In this document: piece after piece, positions 26,872 to 34,789 of the stretch
How positions within the stretch are numbered: the first letter of the stretch is position 1
Layout of the letters: every line of letters starts with the position of its first letter
Source of the DNA: Gracilibacillus suaedae
GTDB lineage: Bacteria; Bacillota; Bacilli; Bacillales; Amphibacillaceae
Assembly: GCF_017599345.1 (NCBI RefSeq)
Contig: NZ_JAGFVL010000039.1
Span: 62,001-126,000 of the forward strand
Direction of reading: 5' to 3'
Length of the DNA stretch: 64,000 bases
Position numbers and translations under genes: made by a program
Notes under the pieces: model-generated
The model's database searches: none
Told to the model about the DNA's origin: nothing
What the model saw: the letters and a program-made list of their open reading frames with translations, nothing else

Positions 26872-28023
26872 ATGTCCAAAAGTACCGTATGGCCAGCAGA
26901 ATGGAAAAGATATAAAGATCGCTTTTCGGGAGTAACCATTACACAATTAACAGATTATACTGGTCACAGTCATCACCTCTATTTTACAGAAAACGGTTGG
27001 TACGATAATGGTAATAAGATATTGTTTTGCTCGGATCGAGAGAATAAAACCAATTTATTTAGCGTGAATGTATCCACTGGAGAGATTGTACAATTGACCG
27101 ATCACGATACGACATATGGTAGTTTACCCGCTTGCTTACATCCAAATGGACAATTCGCTTTCTTCAGAAAAGAACATCAAATTATCGAAATTGATTTAAT
27201 CACCTTGAAAGAAAGAGTGATTCATGAAGGAGACCCATCACTAGTTGGAGGTAATATTAACTGTACTGCAGATGGGAAATATATTATTACATGTCAACAT
27301 GAAGATTTTAAAAACAAATTTCCAATTGATTTAAAAAATGGCTATGTAGGTCATCGTGAATTAATGGAAGCAAAGCCTTACTCGCAAATTCTTCAAATAA
27401 AGATTGAAGATGGTGAGTCTACCATAGTATTTGATGATCATAACTTCATCACACATATCAATACTTCACCTACCCATCATAATCTGATCACATTCTGCCA
27501 TGAAGGTCCGTGGCATCTTGTCGACCATCGGATATGGGGACTTAATTTGGAAACAAAAGAAGTATGGAAGATTCGTGAAAGAAAGGAACCTCGTGAGATG
27601 GTTGGGCATGAATACTGGTATCCAGATGGTGAACATATCGGGTATCATGGGTTCAGGGAAAATGGAACTGCCTTTTTCGGAAAAATACACTATCGCAATA
27701 CAGATCTGGAAGAGATAGAGTTTTCATTCCGCAATTGGCATGCACATTCTCACGGATTTTCGAAGGTTGTAATAGATGGTAGATCACCGCTCGATAAGTT
27801 AATTGTCTGGGAACAGGTTGATGGTACGTTTTCCAATCCAAAAATATTATGTGAACATCGTTGCAGTTTCCATGTACAAAAGGTACATGCCCATCCACAA
27901 TTTAACCCAGATGGCACGAAATTGTTGTTTACTAGTGATAAAAATGGCTACGGGAATCTGTATTTAATTGATTTGCCGGAGCGTTTTGAAAGTTTACCAG
28001 ATTTTGATGCAAATAATCATTAA
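26872..28023 (+). CDS. ogl: Oligogalacturonate lyase (PL22-type)
   Basis: 383 residues, same size as E. coli/Dickeya Ogl (about 388). Seven-bladed propeller pattern of TolB-like repeats (ILFCSDRENKTNLFSVNVST, LLFTSDKNGYGNLYLIDLPE), and the family block TFCHEGPWHLVDHRIWGLN with HEYWYPDGEHIGY supplies the histidines that coordinate Mn2+. It is a cytoplasmic beta-elimination enzyme that cleaves short, often unsaturated, oligogalacturonides from pectin. No other pectin genes are adjacent. Followed by a strong terminator. Confidence 0.92.
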   Translation: MSKSTVWPAEWKRYKDRFSGVTITQLTDYTGHSHHLYFTENGWYDNGNKILFCSDRENKTNLFSVNVSTGEIVQLTDHDTTYGSLPACLHPNGQFAFFRKEHQIIEIDLITLKERVIHEGDPSLVGGNINCTADGKYIITCQHEDFKNKFPIDLKNGYVGHRELMEAKPYSQILQIKIEDGESTIVFDDHNFITHINTSPTHHNLITFCHEGPWHLVDHRIWGLNLETKEVWKIRERKEPREMVGHEYWYPDGEHIGYHGFRENGTAFFGKIHYRNTDLEEIEFSFRNWHAHSHGFSKVVIDGRSPLDKLIVWEQVDGTFSNPKILCEHRCSFHVQKVHAHPQFNPDGTKLLFTSDKNGYGNLYLIDLPERFESLPDFDANNH

Positions 28024-28030
28024 CTAACAT

Positions 28031-28080
28031 AGCATTCATTTTGAAAATATTTTTACGAAATGAATGCTTGTTATTTTTTT
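28031..28080 (+). terminator. Rho-independent terminator after ogl
   Basis: Arms AGCATTCATTT (28031-28041) and AAATGAATGCT (28058-28068) followed by a run of eight or more T. Confidence 0.88.
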
Positions 28081-28094
28081 TGGATTTAAGCAAT

Positions 28095-28412
28095 TTATGG
28101 CTTCGTATAAGTAGCTAATTCAATGAAGCCAACCACTACCACACTTACGAAGATAAATAGAAATAAGCCGAGCGACCACCAAGCAAATGTATTTTTATAC
28201 TTTAATCTTGTAAAACTCAATAGTCCAGAAATAACCCCTAGAACGGGAACAATCAACAGAAATACATTAGAAAACAACGGTAAACCAATGGACGTCATTA
28301 ACATCATATTAAAATAGGCTAAGGTTAATAAGGCACAAATAAATGAGAATATGCTTAACCTTGTCTCTCGTAGCTTTGGTTTTTTGCTGTTACTTCGTTT
28401 TACCAATTCCAT
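28095..28412 (-). CDS. Small membrane protein, DUF4190-like, in sigma-factor operon
   Basis: 105 residues: a basic N-terminus (VKRSNSKKPKLRET), then three hydrophobic helices with the pattern of DUF4190-type proteins (GVISGLLSFTRLKYKN between helices). Function unknown. The start overlaps the 3' end of the anti-sigma gene by about 13 nt, so it is the third gene of the ECF sigma operon. Confidence 0.7.
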   Translation of the reverse strand: MELVKRSNSKKPKLRETRLSIFSFICALLTLAYFNMMLMTSIGLPLFSNVFLLIVPVLGVISGLLSFTRLKYKNTFAWWSLGLFLFIFVSVVVVGFIELATYTKP

Positions 28413-29494
28413 AACCGAACCTCCCCAATCGATATCGTTCGAATGGATTCGTTGTCTCTTAACTGTAAAATTTCTTTAGCAGGACCCGTAATGACTCCTC
28501 CATAGGCATGCAGCCCATGTTTTTCGATATAATTAATACGATAATCTAGATCTAACCATTTTGCATGCGCAATGTTAGTTGCCTGTTCTTCATATTCTTT
28601 AAGAAACACAAGACTCTCCATAAATTGTTCATCATTTGGCTCTCTCCCATTGTATGGAGACCATGCATCCGGATCTGGCTGGGCAGGATACCCAATTGGA
28701 GCTAAATAGCCTCCATCAAGACTTTTCCCTGATGCCTCTAAACCAGTGTCAATAGCATACCATCTCCATTCCACATCAACATCTTCTATGACCTCTTTGG
28801 CATTTTCAGGTTGGATTAACTCATCCAACGATACATATACTTCAGCAACTGTTCCTTCCGGGAGCCTTTCTAATCTATTCCATGCAGCCATATCTCGATT
28901 GGTTATGGCTGCTTCTGGATGATAGAGTTTTTTCGTATCATAATAAGGAATAGCTTCTGGCGGATTTTCTGATATATAATTTCTCTGAGGGAATTCGGCA
29001 TCATCATATTGATAAGTTACTTCCCAATCGCCTTGTTTGATATCACTTTTTCCTACTCTTTTATATAAATCCATTGTAACTTCAAATGTAAATAACCCAA
29101 ACGCTCTCTCGATATCCATTTCTTCTAAACTGACATTTGGTTCTGTTATATAAACGGTTTGAATCGGAACTTGGATAAGGTCTTCTGCCTTTTGATTCCA
29201 TGCATAGTAAATATAACTAGCTAGTGTGAGGATCGGATAAATTAACAAAAGAATCATGATGACGTATGCCGCTAAGGAAAACTTTGCATTTCGCATGCTA
29301 TTATTGAGAATCTTATTCACTTTTTCAGGTGGTAGGTCATCAGGCTGGTACTCAGCTTCAGCATCTAATTCCTCTGAGATAACTTCCTGATAAGCATTTA
29401 ATTTTTCTAGATCTCTTTCGACTTCTTCCGCTTCTTCCTCTGTGAGATTTCCTTCATAATATTTTTGTAATTTATTTTTCCATTCATCACTCAT
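28400..29494 (-). CDS. Anti-sigma factor (Sigma_reg N/C type)
   Basis: 364 residues. N-terminal cytoplasmic helical region (WKNKLQKYYEGNLTEEEAEE), one membrane segment at about residues 72-95, and a large extracytoplasmic domain ending in the conserved GVITGPAKEILQL block of the sigma-regulator C-terminal family. It should hold the partner ECF sigma at the membrane and release it on an envelope signal. Start at ATG 29494 with GGGAG 8 nt upstream, overlapping the sigma gene by 8 nt. Confidence 0.9.
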   Translation of the reverse strand: MSDEWKNKLQKYYEGNLTEEEAEEVERDLEKLNAYQEVISEELDAEAEYQPDDLPPEKVNKILNNSMRNAKFSLAAYVIMILLLIYPILTLASYIYYAWNQKAEDLIQVPIQTVYITEPNVSLEEMDIERAFGLFTFEVTMDLYKRVGKSDIKQGDWEVTYQYDDAEFPQRNYISENPPEAIPYYDTKKLYHPEAAITNRDMAAWNRLERLPEGTVAEVYVSLDELIQPENAKEVIEDVDVEWRWYAIDTGLEASGKSLDGGYLAPIGYPAQPDPDAWSPYNGREPNDEQFMESLVFLKEYEEQATNIAHAKWLDLDYRINYIEKHGLHAYGGVITGPAKEILQLRDNESIRTISIGEVRLWNW

Positions 29495-29984
29495 TCTCGA
29501 CACTCCCTTTCCTATAGAGCTGTCTAAGTTTCCCTCTTCCTCTAAAAATATGGGTTTTTAATGTATTTTCTTTTATAGCTAGAATTGAAGCTGCTTCTTT
29601 ATAAGAAAACCCTTGTAAGTCACACAATACTATCGCTTTTTTCTGTATCGGCTTTAATTGCTCTAGCTTCCAATACAATTCCTCTTTGTCGGTATTTTTT
29701 TGCCATTCCGTTTCTACAGTATTGTCGGATGAAAAAGTTATAAAATAATCTGGTGGTTGATAGTCCATTTTTCTCATTCGCCTCTTATAGTCAATAAATG
29801 TATAGTAAGCTATTTTTATTAACCAGGATTTAAGAGCCTTTGGCGGACTGCTATCTAACGCTTGGTATGCTTTCATAAATGTATCTTGTGTTAAATCCTC
29901 TGCTAAACCCTTATCCTTACAAAGGGAGAGAAGATATCTATAGACATCATGGATATATAATTTATATAGTTGTTGAATATCCAA
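29487..29984 (-). CDS. ECF-type RNA polymerase sigma factor
   Basis: 165 residues with sigma region 2 (DVYRYLLSLCKDKGLAEDLTQDTFMKAYQ) and region 4 (QKKAIVLCDLQGFSYKEAASILAIKENTLKTHIFRGRGKLR). Drives an extracytoplasmic stress regulon, probably including its own operon. TTG at 29984 is the likely start because GGGGGAG is 5 nt upstream; the GTG at 30002 would lie inside that site. Couples translationally with the anti-sigma gene. Confidence 0.94.
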   Translation of the reverse strand: MDIQQLYKLYIHDVYRYLLSLCKDKGLAEDLTQDTFMKAYQALDSSPPKALKSWLIKIAYYTFIDYKRRMRKMDYQPPDYFITFSSDNTVETEWQKNTDKEELYWKLEQLKPIQKKAIVLCDLQGFSYKEAASILAIKENTLKTHIFRGRGKLRQLYRKGSVENE

Positions 29985-30082
29985 TTTTTCTCCCCCCTTC
30001 ACTAAACAAACGGATATTAAATCTTTAAAGTTGCACTTTTTTATATTTTTTCCTTTTTTTCTCTGATACTATGGAATTGTAT

Positions 30083-30111
30083 TGTTTTTTTACCCGAACA
30101 TATATAAGATA
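30083..30111 (+). promoter_or_regulatory. Possible promoter of the candidate leader RNA
   Basis: TTGTTT and TAAGAT separated by 17 bp, rightward. It would start a transcript running into the long hairpin at 30159 and terminator at 30286. Only moderately close to consensus. Confidence 0.35.
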
Positions 30112-30158
30112 AAGATAGAGATGTATCGAAAGGGGAATTCTTCTACATGTGTCCAATT

Positions 30159-30312
30159 CTGTAATGAATGATGTATCAAAATAAATAACTGCTTATCCAG
30201 AACGCTAAAGGGATAGGTATGTCTATTTATTGCATGCTATTCATTACAGGGATGCGCGGTGTGGAGGTATGAATATCCATTGACTAAGCAGATCCCATGT
30301 GGATCTGCTTTT
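30159..30312 (+). ncRNA. Candidate structured RNA or leader: long hairpin followed by terminator
   Basis: CTGTAATGAAT (30159-30169) pairs exactly with ATTCATTACAG (30239-30249). Inside, AAATAAATA pairs with TATTTATT, and GCTTATCC (30191-30198) with GGATAGGT (30211-30218) around a 12-nt loop. A rho-independent terminator follows at 30286-30312, then a CCCC/GGGGG pairing that could cover the ribosome binding site of the SDR gene. It matches no riboswitch class I know. Either a cis-acting leader of the SDR gene or an independent ~200-nt small RNA. Confidence 0.5.
30286..30312 (+). terminator. Terminator between candidate RNA and SDR gene
   Basis: Arms AAGCAGATCC and GGATCTGCTT around a 5-nt loop, followed by TTGTTA. 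Confidence 0.8.
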
Positions 30313-30380
30313 GTTATATGAGACTGTTACATCTCTATTGCCCCTTAGCGAGTATCCCTAAAAATCAGGGGGTATATAAA

Positions 30381-31136
30381 ATGAGTCAGTTTCAACGTAA
30401 AGTGGCACTAATTACGGGAGCAAGTAGCGATAAGGATATGGGAACAGCTATCTGTCGTAAGCTAGCTGCTGAAGGTATTGATATTTTCTTTACGTACTGG
30501 AAAGCAAACTCCGATTGGAAAAAAACATTTCAACAAGAGATAAGAGAAATGGATGTGCGTTGCGAAAGTTTGGAAATAGACTTATCTCACGCAAATGCAG
30601 CTATTGAAATGCTTGATACAGTTACCGATAAGCTTGGTTTACCATCAATATTGGTAAACAATGCGGCCCATTCAACAAGGGATGGTTATGTACAATTAGA
30701 TGCCAAAACGCTTGATGACCATTATGTAGTCAATATGCGATCAACTTTTCTCCTTTGTGTCGAATTTGCTCGTCTGTTTGAAAAATCTAATTTAGATACA
30801 GGAAGAATGATCAATATGACCTCAGGACAAGATCTCGGACCTATGACGGGAGAGTTAGCTTATGCAGCAACTAAAGGCGCCATTTCTAGCTTTACTAGAT
30901 CATTATCACAGGAACTTGCACCATTGGGAATAACGGTTAATGCTGTTAATCCAGGGCCAACTGATTCAACTTGGATGACAGATGAAATAAGAAATACACT
31001 TTTACCTAAGTTTCCTATGGGGCGAATTGGTAGACCAGAAGATGTGGCTCGTATCATTAGATTTCTTGCAAGTGATGAAGCTGCATGGATAACAGGACAG
31101 GTTATAAATTCTGAAGGTGGGTTTATTAGAGGTTAA
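30381..31136 (+). CDS. Short-chain dehydrogenase/reductase
   Basis: 251 residues. The cofactor site is VALITGASSDKDMGTAICRKLA, NNAAH follows, and the catalytic Ser and Tyr-x3-Lys are in NMTSGQDLGP and YAATKGAISS. C-terminal WITGQVINSEGGF is typical of FabG-like members. The start is the ATG at 30381 with GGGGG at 9 nt; longer frames run into the preceding terminator. Substrate unknown. Confidence 0.92.
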   Translation: MSQFQRKVALITGASSDKDMGTAICRKLAAEGIDIFFTYWKANSDWKKTFQQEIREMDVRCESLEIDLSHANAAIEMLDTVTDKLGLPSILVNNAAHSTRDGYVQLDAKTLDDHYVVNMRSTFLLCVEFARLFEKSNLDTGRMINMTSGQDLGPMTGELAYAATKGAISSFTRSLSQELAPLGITVNAVNPGPTDSTWMTDEIRNTLLPKFPMGRIGRPEDVARIIRFLASDEAAWITGQVINSEGGFIRG

Positions 31137-31221
31137 TGAAATAGGCTAATTGATGAACTGTTTTAGATCACTCATTAGTATAGCCCTATTTGTCTATTTG
31201 CTTAATTAAATTCAATAATAC

Positions 31222-31263
31222 AAAAAGCATCCATTTCGAAAAATTCGAAATGGATGCTTTTCA
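31222..31263 (+). terminator. Rho-independent terminator after SDR gene
   Basis: Long perfect hairpin with arms AAAAGCATCCATTTCGAA and its complement at 31244-31261 around AAA, ending in TTTTC. Its symmetry lets it act on both strands. Confidence 0.85.
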
Positions 31264-31388
31264 TTTATCTTCAGAATAATACTTCTTGATTTATTAAAAG
31301 GCTTGTCGAAAATCTCTATTAGACTTACATATAATAGAGTAATCAATAGATCGACTTCATATGAGAGGTGGCGCCGAATATTAGTATT

Positions 31389-31700
31389 TCACATTTCAAA
31401 GTATTTACTGTAATGATTCGCACAATTGGGATTAAATGGTGCATTACAATTACTACACTTTTGATTTTGGATATATTCGTTTATTGTTAATTCATGAAAA
31501 CAATTACCACAAAGTATTGCTTTTTCATTAAACTCTTCCTTTACCCAAATTTGTCGCTCATGGTCAGTACTTGCATCATGGCATTTATAACAAGGATAAT
31601 AGCTATTACAACATTTAAACTTGATCGATACAATATCATTTTTCCCATGATAATGTTTACACCTACCTGCAGAGTCAACAGGGAATCCAAGTATCTCCAT
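31389..31700 (-). CDS. CHY-type zinc-finger protein
   Basis: 103 residues dense in Cys/His pairs: RCKHYHGKNDI, KCCNSYYPCYKCHDAS, HERQIW, LCGNCFHELT and KCSNCNAPFNPNC follow the CHY zinc-finger order, normally binding three zinc ions. Bacterial members have no firm function. ATG at 31700 has GAGG 7 nt upstream. It is separated from the zinc-starvation operon by a terminator, so co-regulation is not evident, but a zinc-rich small protein beside zinc chaperones is notable. Confidence 0.85.
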   Translation of the reverse strand: MEILGFPVDSAGRCKHYHGKNDIVSIKFKCCNSYYPCYKCHDASTDHERQIWVKEEFNEKAILCGNCFHELTINEYIQNQKCSNCNAPFNPNCANHYSKYFEM

Positions 31701-31766
31701 CATTACACCTCTTTTATGGCTTCTTTGTAGCATAATCAAATATTCTCATATTTTATTACACGATGC

Positions 31767-31800
31767 AAAAAAGTGTTGCTTAGAAATATCCAAGCAACAC
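31767..31800 (-). terminator. Rho-independent terminator of the zinc-starvation operon
   Basis: GTGTTGCTT and AAGCAACAC arms followed on the leftward strand by TTTTTTGC. It lies just past the stop of the first COG0523 gene. Confidence 0.85.
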
Positions 31801-31803
31801 CAC

Positions 31804-32973
31804 TTAAACAAACGAAGGTAATGGATCCTTAAAGGAATGATTCTCTTTTTCTTCTTCGGTTACTAAACACGCATTCAATGAATTAATAATAGCTTCCTTA
31901 TCCATATTACTCCCAATAAAAACAAGCTCTGTCATTCTATCTCCTGTTTGTTCATTCCACCCTTCAAACAATGCAGGGTCCTGTGCCTTTAATTTTTCTT
32001 GTTCCTCTTCAGTGTAGCTAGCTAACCACCTACCTGCACCTTCTAAAGTTAACATCGATCCCGCTTGTGACAAGAGTCCTGCAACTTCATTTCTTGTCAC
32101 TAACCAAAAGAAACCTTTTGCCCGAATAATTTCTGATGGCCAATTTTCCAACCATTGATGAAAACGCTCTGGGTGGAAGGCTTTCCTGCTTCTATAAACA
32201 AATGAACTAATACCATACTCTTCCGTTTCCGGGGTATGCTCCTCATTCAATTCCTTAATCCAGCCTGCTCCTTGACTTGCCTCTTCAAAATTAAAATGAT
32301 TAGTATGAAGTACCTGTAATGGATCAATTTGTCCAAAGCTTGTCGGAATAATCTTTGCTTCCGGATTTAATTTAGTAAGCAAGTTGTTTAATTTTGTTAC
32401 TTCACTGTCAGACAGCCTATCTATTTTATTTAAAACCATCACATTCGCAAACTCAATTTGATCAATTAGTAAATCAACAATACCTCTTTCATCATCATCG
32501 GAAACGTGTAATTGCCTGTCGATTAATAAATCCTCCGATTGATAATCTTCCCAAAACTGCTGACCATTGACAACTGTTACCATGGTATCAAGTTGGAAAA
32601 AGTTATTTAAGTCTATTCCTAATTCTTCATCATGATAGACAAAACTTTGTGCTACTGGAATAGGCTCAGACACACCACTTGATTCGATTAACACATAATC
32701 CATATCCAGTTTTGCCAATTTCTCTAATTCCACTACTAAATCTTCTCGTAGTGTGCAGCAAATACAGCCATTTGTCATTTCTACCATATTTTCTGCTGTT
32801 CTCACAAAGCCACCTTCTTTCACAAGCTTTGCGTCCACATTAATTTCGCTCATATCGTTAACGATAATCGCTATTTTTAATCCATGCTGATTTTTCAGGA
32901 GATGATTAAGTAAAGTTGTCTTACCAGCTCCTAAAAATCCGCTTAAAACTGTTACCGGTATTTTTTTACTCAT
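31804..32973 (-). CDS. COG0523 (CobW/YciC-type) GTPase metallochaperone, copy 1
   Basis: 389 residues. Walker A GFLGAGKTT (12-20), NDMSEINVD switch region, the metal-binding CICC motif at residues 70-73 and NKID (G4) are all present; the C-terminal CobW_C domain holds SFVYRSRKAFHPERF. Such G3E GTPases deliver zinc to client enzymes under zinc shortage. Its ATG overlaps the TAA of the dCTP deaminase gene in a TAATG junction. Last gene of the operon, closely related to copy 2 at 33535-34725. Confidence 0.94.
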   Translation of the reverse strand: MSKKIPVTVLSGFLGAGKTTLLNHLLKNQHGLKIAIIVNDMSEINVDAKLVKEGGFVRTAENMVEMTNGCICCTLREDLVVELEKLAKLDMDYVLIESSGVSEPIPVAQSFVYHDEELGIDLNNFFQLDTMVTVVNGQQFWEDYQSEDLLIDRQLHVSDDDERGIVDLLIDQIEFANVMVLNKIDRLSDSEVTKLNNLLTKLNPEAKIIPTSFGQIDPLQVLHTNHFNFEEASQGAGWIKELNEEHTPETEEYGISSFVYRSRKAFHPERFHQWLENWPSEIIRAKGFFWLVTRNEVAGLLSQAGSMLTLEGAGRWLASYTEEEQEKLKAQDPALFEGWNEQTGDRMTELVFIGSNMDKEAIINSLNACLVTEEEKENHSFKDPLPSFV

Positions 32974-33518
32974 TACTTGTCTTCCTCTCTATCCATATAC
33001 ACTCGACTAGGTGTAGCACCTTCTTGAAATAAATACTTTCCACTATAACCTTCGGTAGCTTGATCAACTTGCGCTATTACCAATTGACACACCCGCATAC
33101 CGACTTTTAATTGAACAGGTACACGATTTGCGTTAAATAACTCTAAAGTGATTTGACCGGAGAAGCCCGGATCAATCCAACCCGCGTTTTGAATAAAAAC
33201 ACCAAGTCTTCCGACGGAACTTCTCCCTTCAACAAAAGCCGTTAAATGGTCAGGTAAACGAATTTGCTCTAATGTTGTTCCTAACATAAAAGTCTTTGGT
33301 GGAATCGTGACAACTCCCCCATCTGTTACTTGCATTTCATGATAACTTGCCGACTTGTCGACAGATAAATAAAGGGTAGACATGTCATCTACTACTAAGA
33401 AATGCTTTCCTAAACATAAATCAATCGACGCTGGCTGTATGCTTACATCCTTGTAAGGAATAATTGAAATTATTTCATCGTGTATGAATTGTTTAATCGT
33501 TTGTCCTGATAAAATCAC
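32973..33518 (-). CDS. dcd: dCTP deaminase
   Basis: 181 residues of the trimeric dUTPase-like fold. Signature blocks: QPASIDLCLG, FVEGRSSVGRLGVFIQNAGWIDPGFSGQITLEL with the catalytic Glu, and a C-terminal GKY...GATPSRVY tail. It turns dCTP into dUTP (or dUMP in bifunctional forms) for thymidylate synthesis. GTG start with GGGGTGAG upstream. It sits between two COG0523 GTPase genes inside the zinc operon; Gram-positives usually rely on zinc-dependent dCMP deaminase, so a zinc-free bypass is a plausible reason for its presence (inference). Confidence 0.92.
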   Translation of the reverse strand: MILSGQTIKQFIHDEIISIIPYKDVSIQPASIDLCLGKHFLVVDDMSTLYLSVDKSASYHEMQVTDGGVVTIPPKTFMLGTTLEQIRLPDHLTAFVEGRSSVGRLGVFIQNAGWIDPGFSGQITLELFNANRVPVQLKVGMRVCQLVIAQVDQATEGYSGKYLFQEGATPSRVYMDREEDK

Positions 33519-33534
33519 CTATTCTCACCCCTAA

Positions 33535-34725
33535 TTAAGAAATTCGCCAGTTAAATGGATTTCTAAATTTCGACCAATCTTCGGTCATTTCTGACTCACT
33601 TAACAAACAACGTTCCAATTCGCTCTTTATTTCTTCAACATCTAAATCCATTCCAATGAAAACTAGCTTAGTATGGCGATCTCCAAAATCAGCGTCCCAT
33701 AAATCTTTCACTTCAGGATTATTCTTAAAAATTTCCTTTTGTTGGCCTTTTGGTAATGATGCTACCCAATAGGCTAACGGTTCAACCGATACTGATGGAC
33801 CAGCTTGCGATAACAATAAAGCCATATCATAATGAGTCGCACACCATATCACACCTTTTATCCGAACAATTTCTTTTGGTAAATCTTGATACCAGCTCAT
33901 TAATCGTTCCGTGTGAAAAGGCAGTCTGGATGTATACACGAACGAACTAATTCCGTATTCCTCTGTTTCCGGGGTATGATTCTCTACTCCAGCATTGAGT
34001 TCCTTCAACCAACCAGCTGATTCACTAGCTTTCTCAAAATCAAATAAACGGGTATTTACTATTTCTTTTGGATCTACCTTACTATGTTGGGTTCGGATAA
34101 TTTTCGCTTCAGGCTGTAACTTACGTATGACTTTCTCTAACTTCTGTAGATCTTCCTCTTTCACTAAATCTGTTTTATTCAAAATAAGGACATTACAGAA
34201 TTCAATTTGGTCAAGTAATAAATCGGCAATATTGCGCGTATCTTCGTCACCTACCGCTTGTTGTCTTTCTAGCAAGCTGTCTCCTGAACCGAAATCATGC
34301 CAAAAGCGATTAGCATCGACAACTGTAACCATCGTATCCAAGCTGCAATATTTCGTTAGATCAATTCCCATCTCTTCATCAATATAAGAGAAAGTTTGTG
34401 CAACTGGAACAGGCTCACTAATTCCGGATGATTCAATCAAAATATAATCAACAACACCTTTTTTCACGAGTCTTTCTACTTCTACCAATAAATCCTCTCG
34501 TAATGTACAGCAAATACAACCATTAGACATTTCTACTAATTTTTCTTCGGTACGGGAAAAGCCACCTTGTGATTGTACTAACTCACTATCTATATTGACT
34601 TCACTCATGTCATTGACAATTACCGCAACCTTTAATCCTTCTCGGTTATGTAAGACATGATTCAATAGCGTAGTTTTTCCAGCGCCTAAATATCCACTTA
34701 GTACAGTAACAGGAATCTTTTTCAT
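33535..34725 (-). CDS. COG0523 (CobW/YciC-type) GTPase metallochaperone, copy 2
   Basis: 396 residues. Walker [14 protein letters not shown] at residues 70-73, NKTD G4 motif, and a CobW_C domain with [15 protein letters not shown]. The same NDMSEVNID switch as copy 1 and similar overall layout point to a duplication. AAAGGAGGAG precedes the ATG. Sixteen nucleotides ahead of dcd, so co-transcribed. Probable zinc insertase for an enzyme that must keep working in zinc shortage. Confidence 0.94.
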   Translation of the reverse strand: MKKIPVTVLSGYLGAGKTTLLNHVLHNREGLKVAVIVNDMSEVNIDSELVQSQGGFSRTEEKLVEMSNGCICCTLREDLLVEVERLVKKGVVDYILIESSGISEPVPVAQTFSYIDEEMGIDLTKYCSLDTMVTVVDANRFWHDFGSGDSLLERQQAVGDEDTRNIADLLLDQIEFCNVLILNKTDLVKEEDLQKLEKVIRKLQPEAKIIRTQHSKVDPKEIVNTRLFDFEKASESAGWLKELNAGVENHTPETEEYGISSFVYTSRLPFHTERLMSWYQDLPKEIVRIKGVIWCATHYDMALLLSQAGPSVSVEPLAYWVASLPKGQQKEIFKNNPEVKDLWDADFGDRHTKLVFIGMDLDVEEIKSELERCLLSESEMTEDWSKFRNPFNWRIS

Positions 34726-34789
34726 TTATTACTCCTCCTTTTATAACGGTGTTAATCGTCGGTAAAACCCCACTGAGGGAAGTCATGCT

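Noticed and set aside
30159-30312. T-box, 6S RNA or a known riboswitch
   Set aside because: No T-box AGGGTGGNACCGCG motif; the closing stem joins only 91 nt rather than the ends of a ~200-nt RNA as in 6S; no aptamer signature I recognise.
30297-30380. N-terminal extension of the SDR protein
   Set aside because: It would begin inside the terminator hairpin; the ATG at 30381 matches the family start and has a GGGGG site.
33995-34387. 130-codon rightward frame opposite COG0523 copy 2
   Set aside because: Antisense shadow; similar shadow frames occur opposite the other COG0523 copies.
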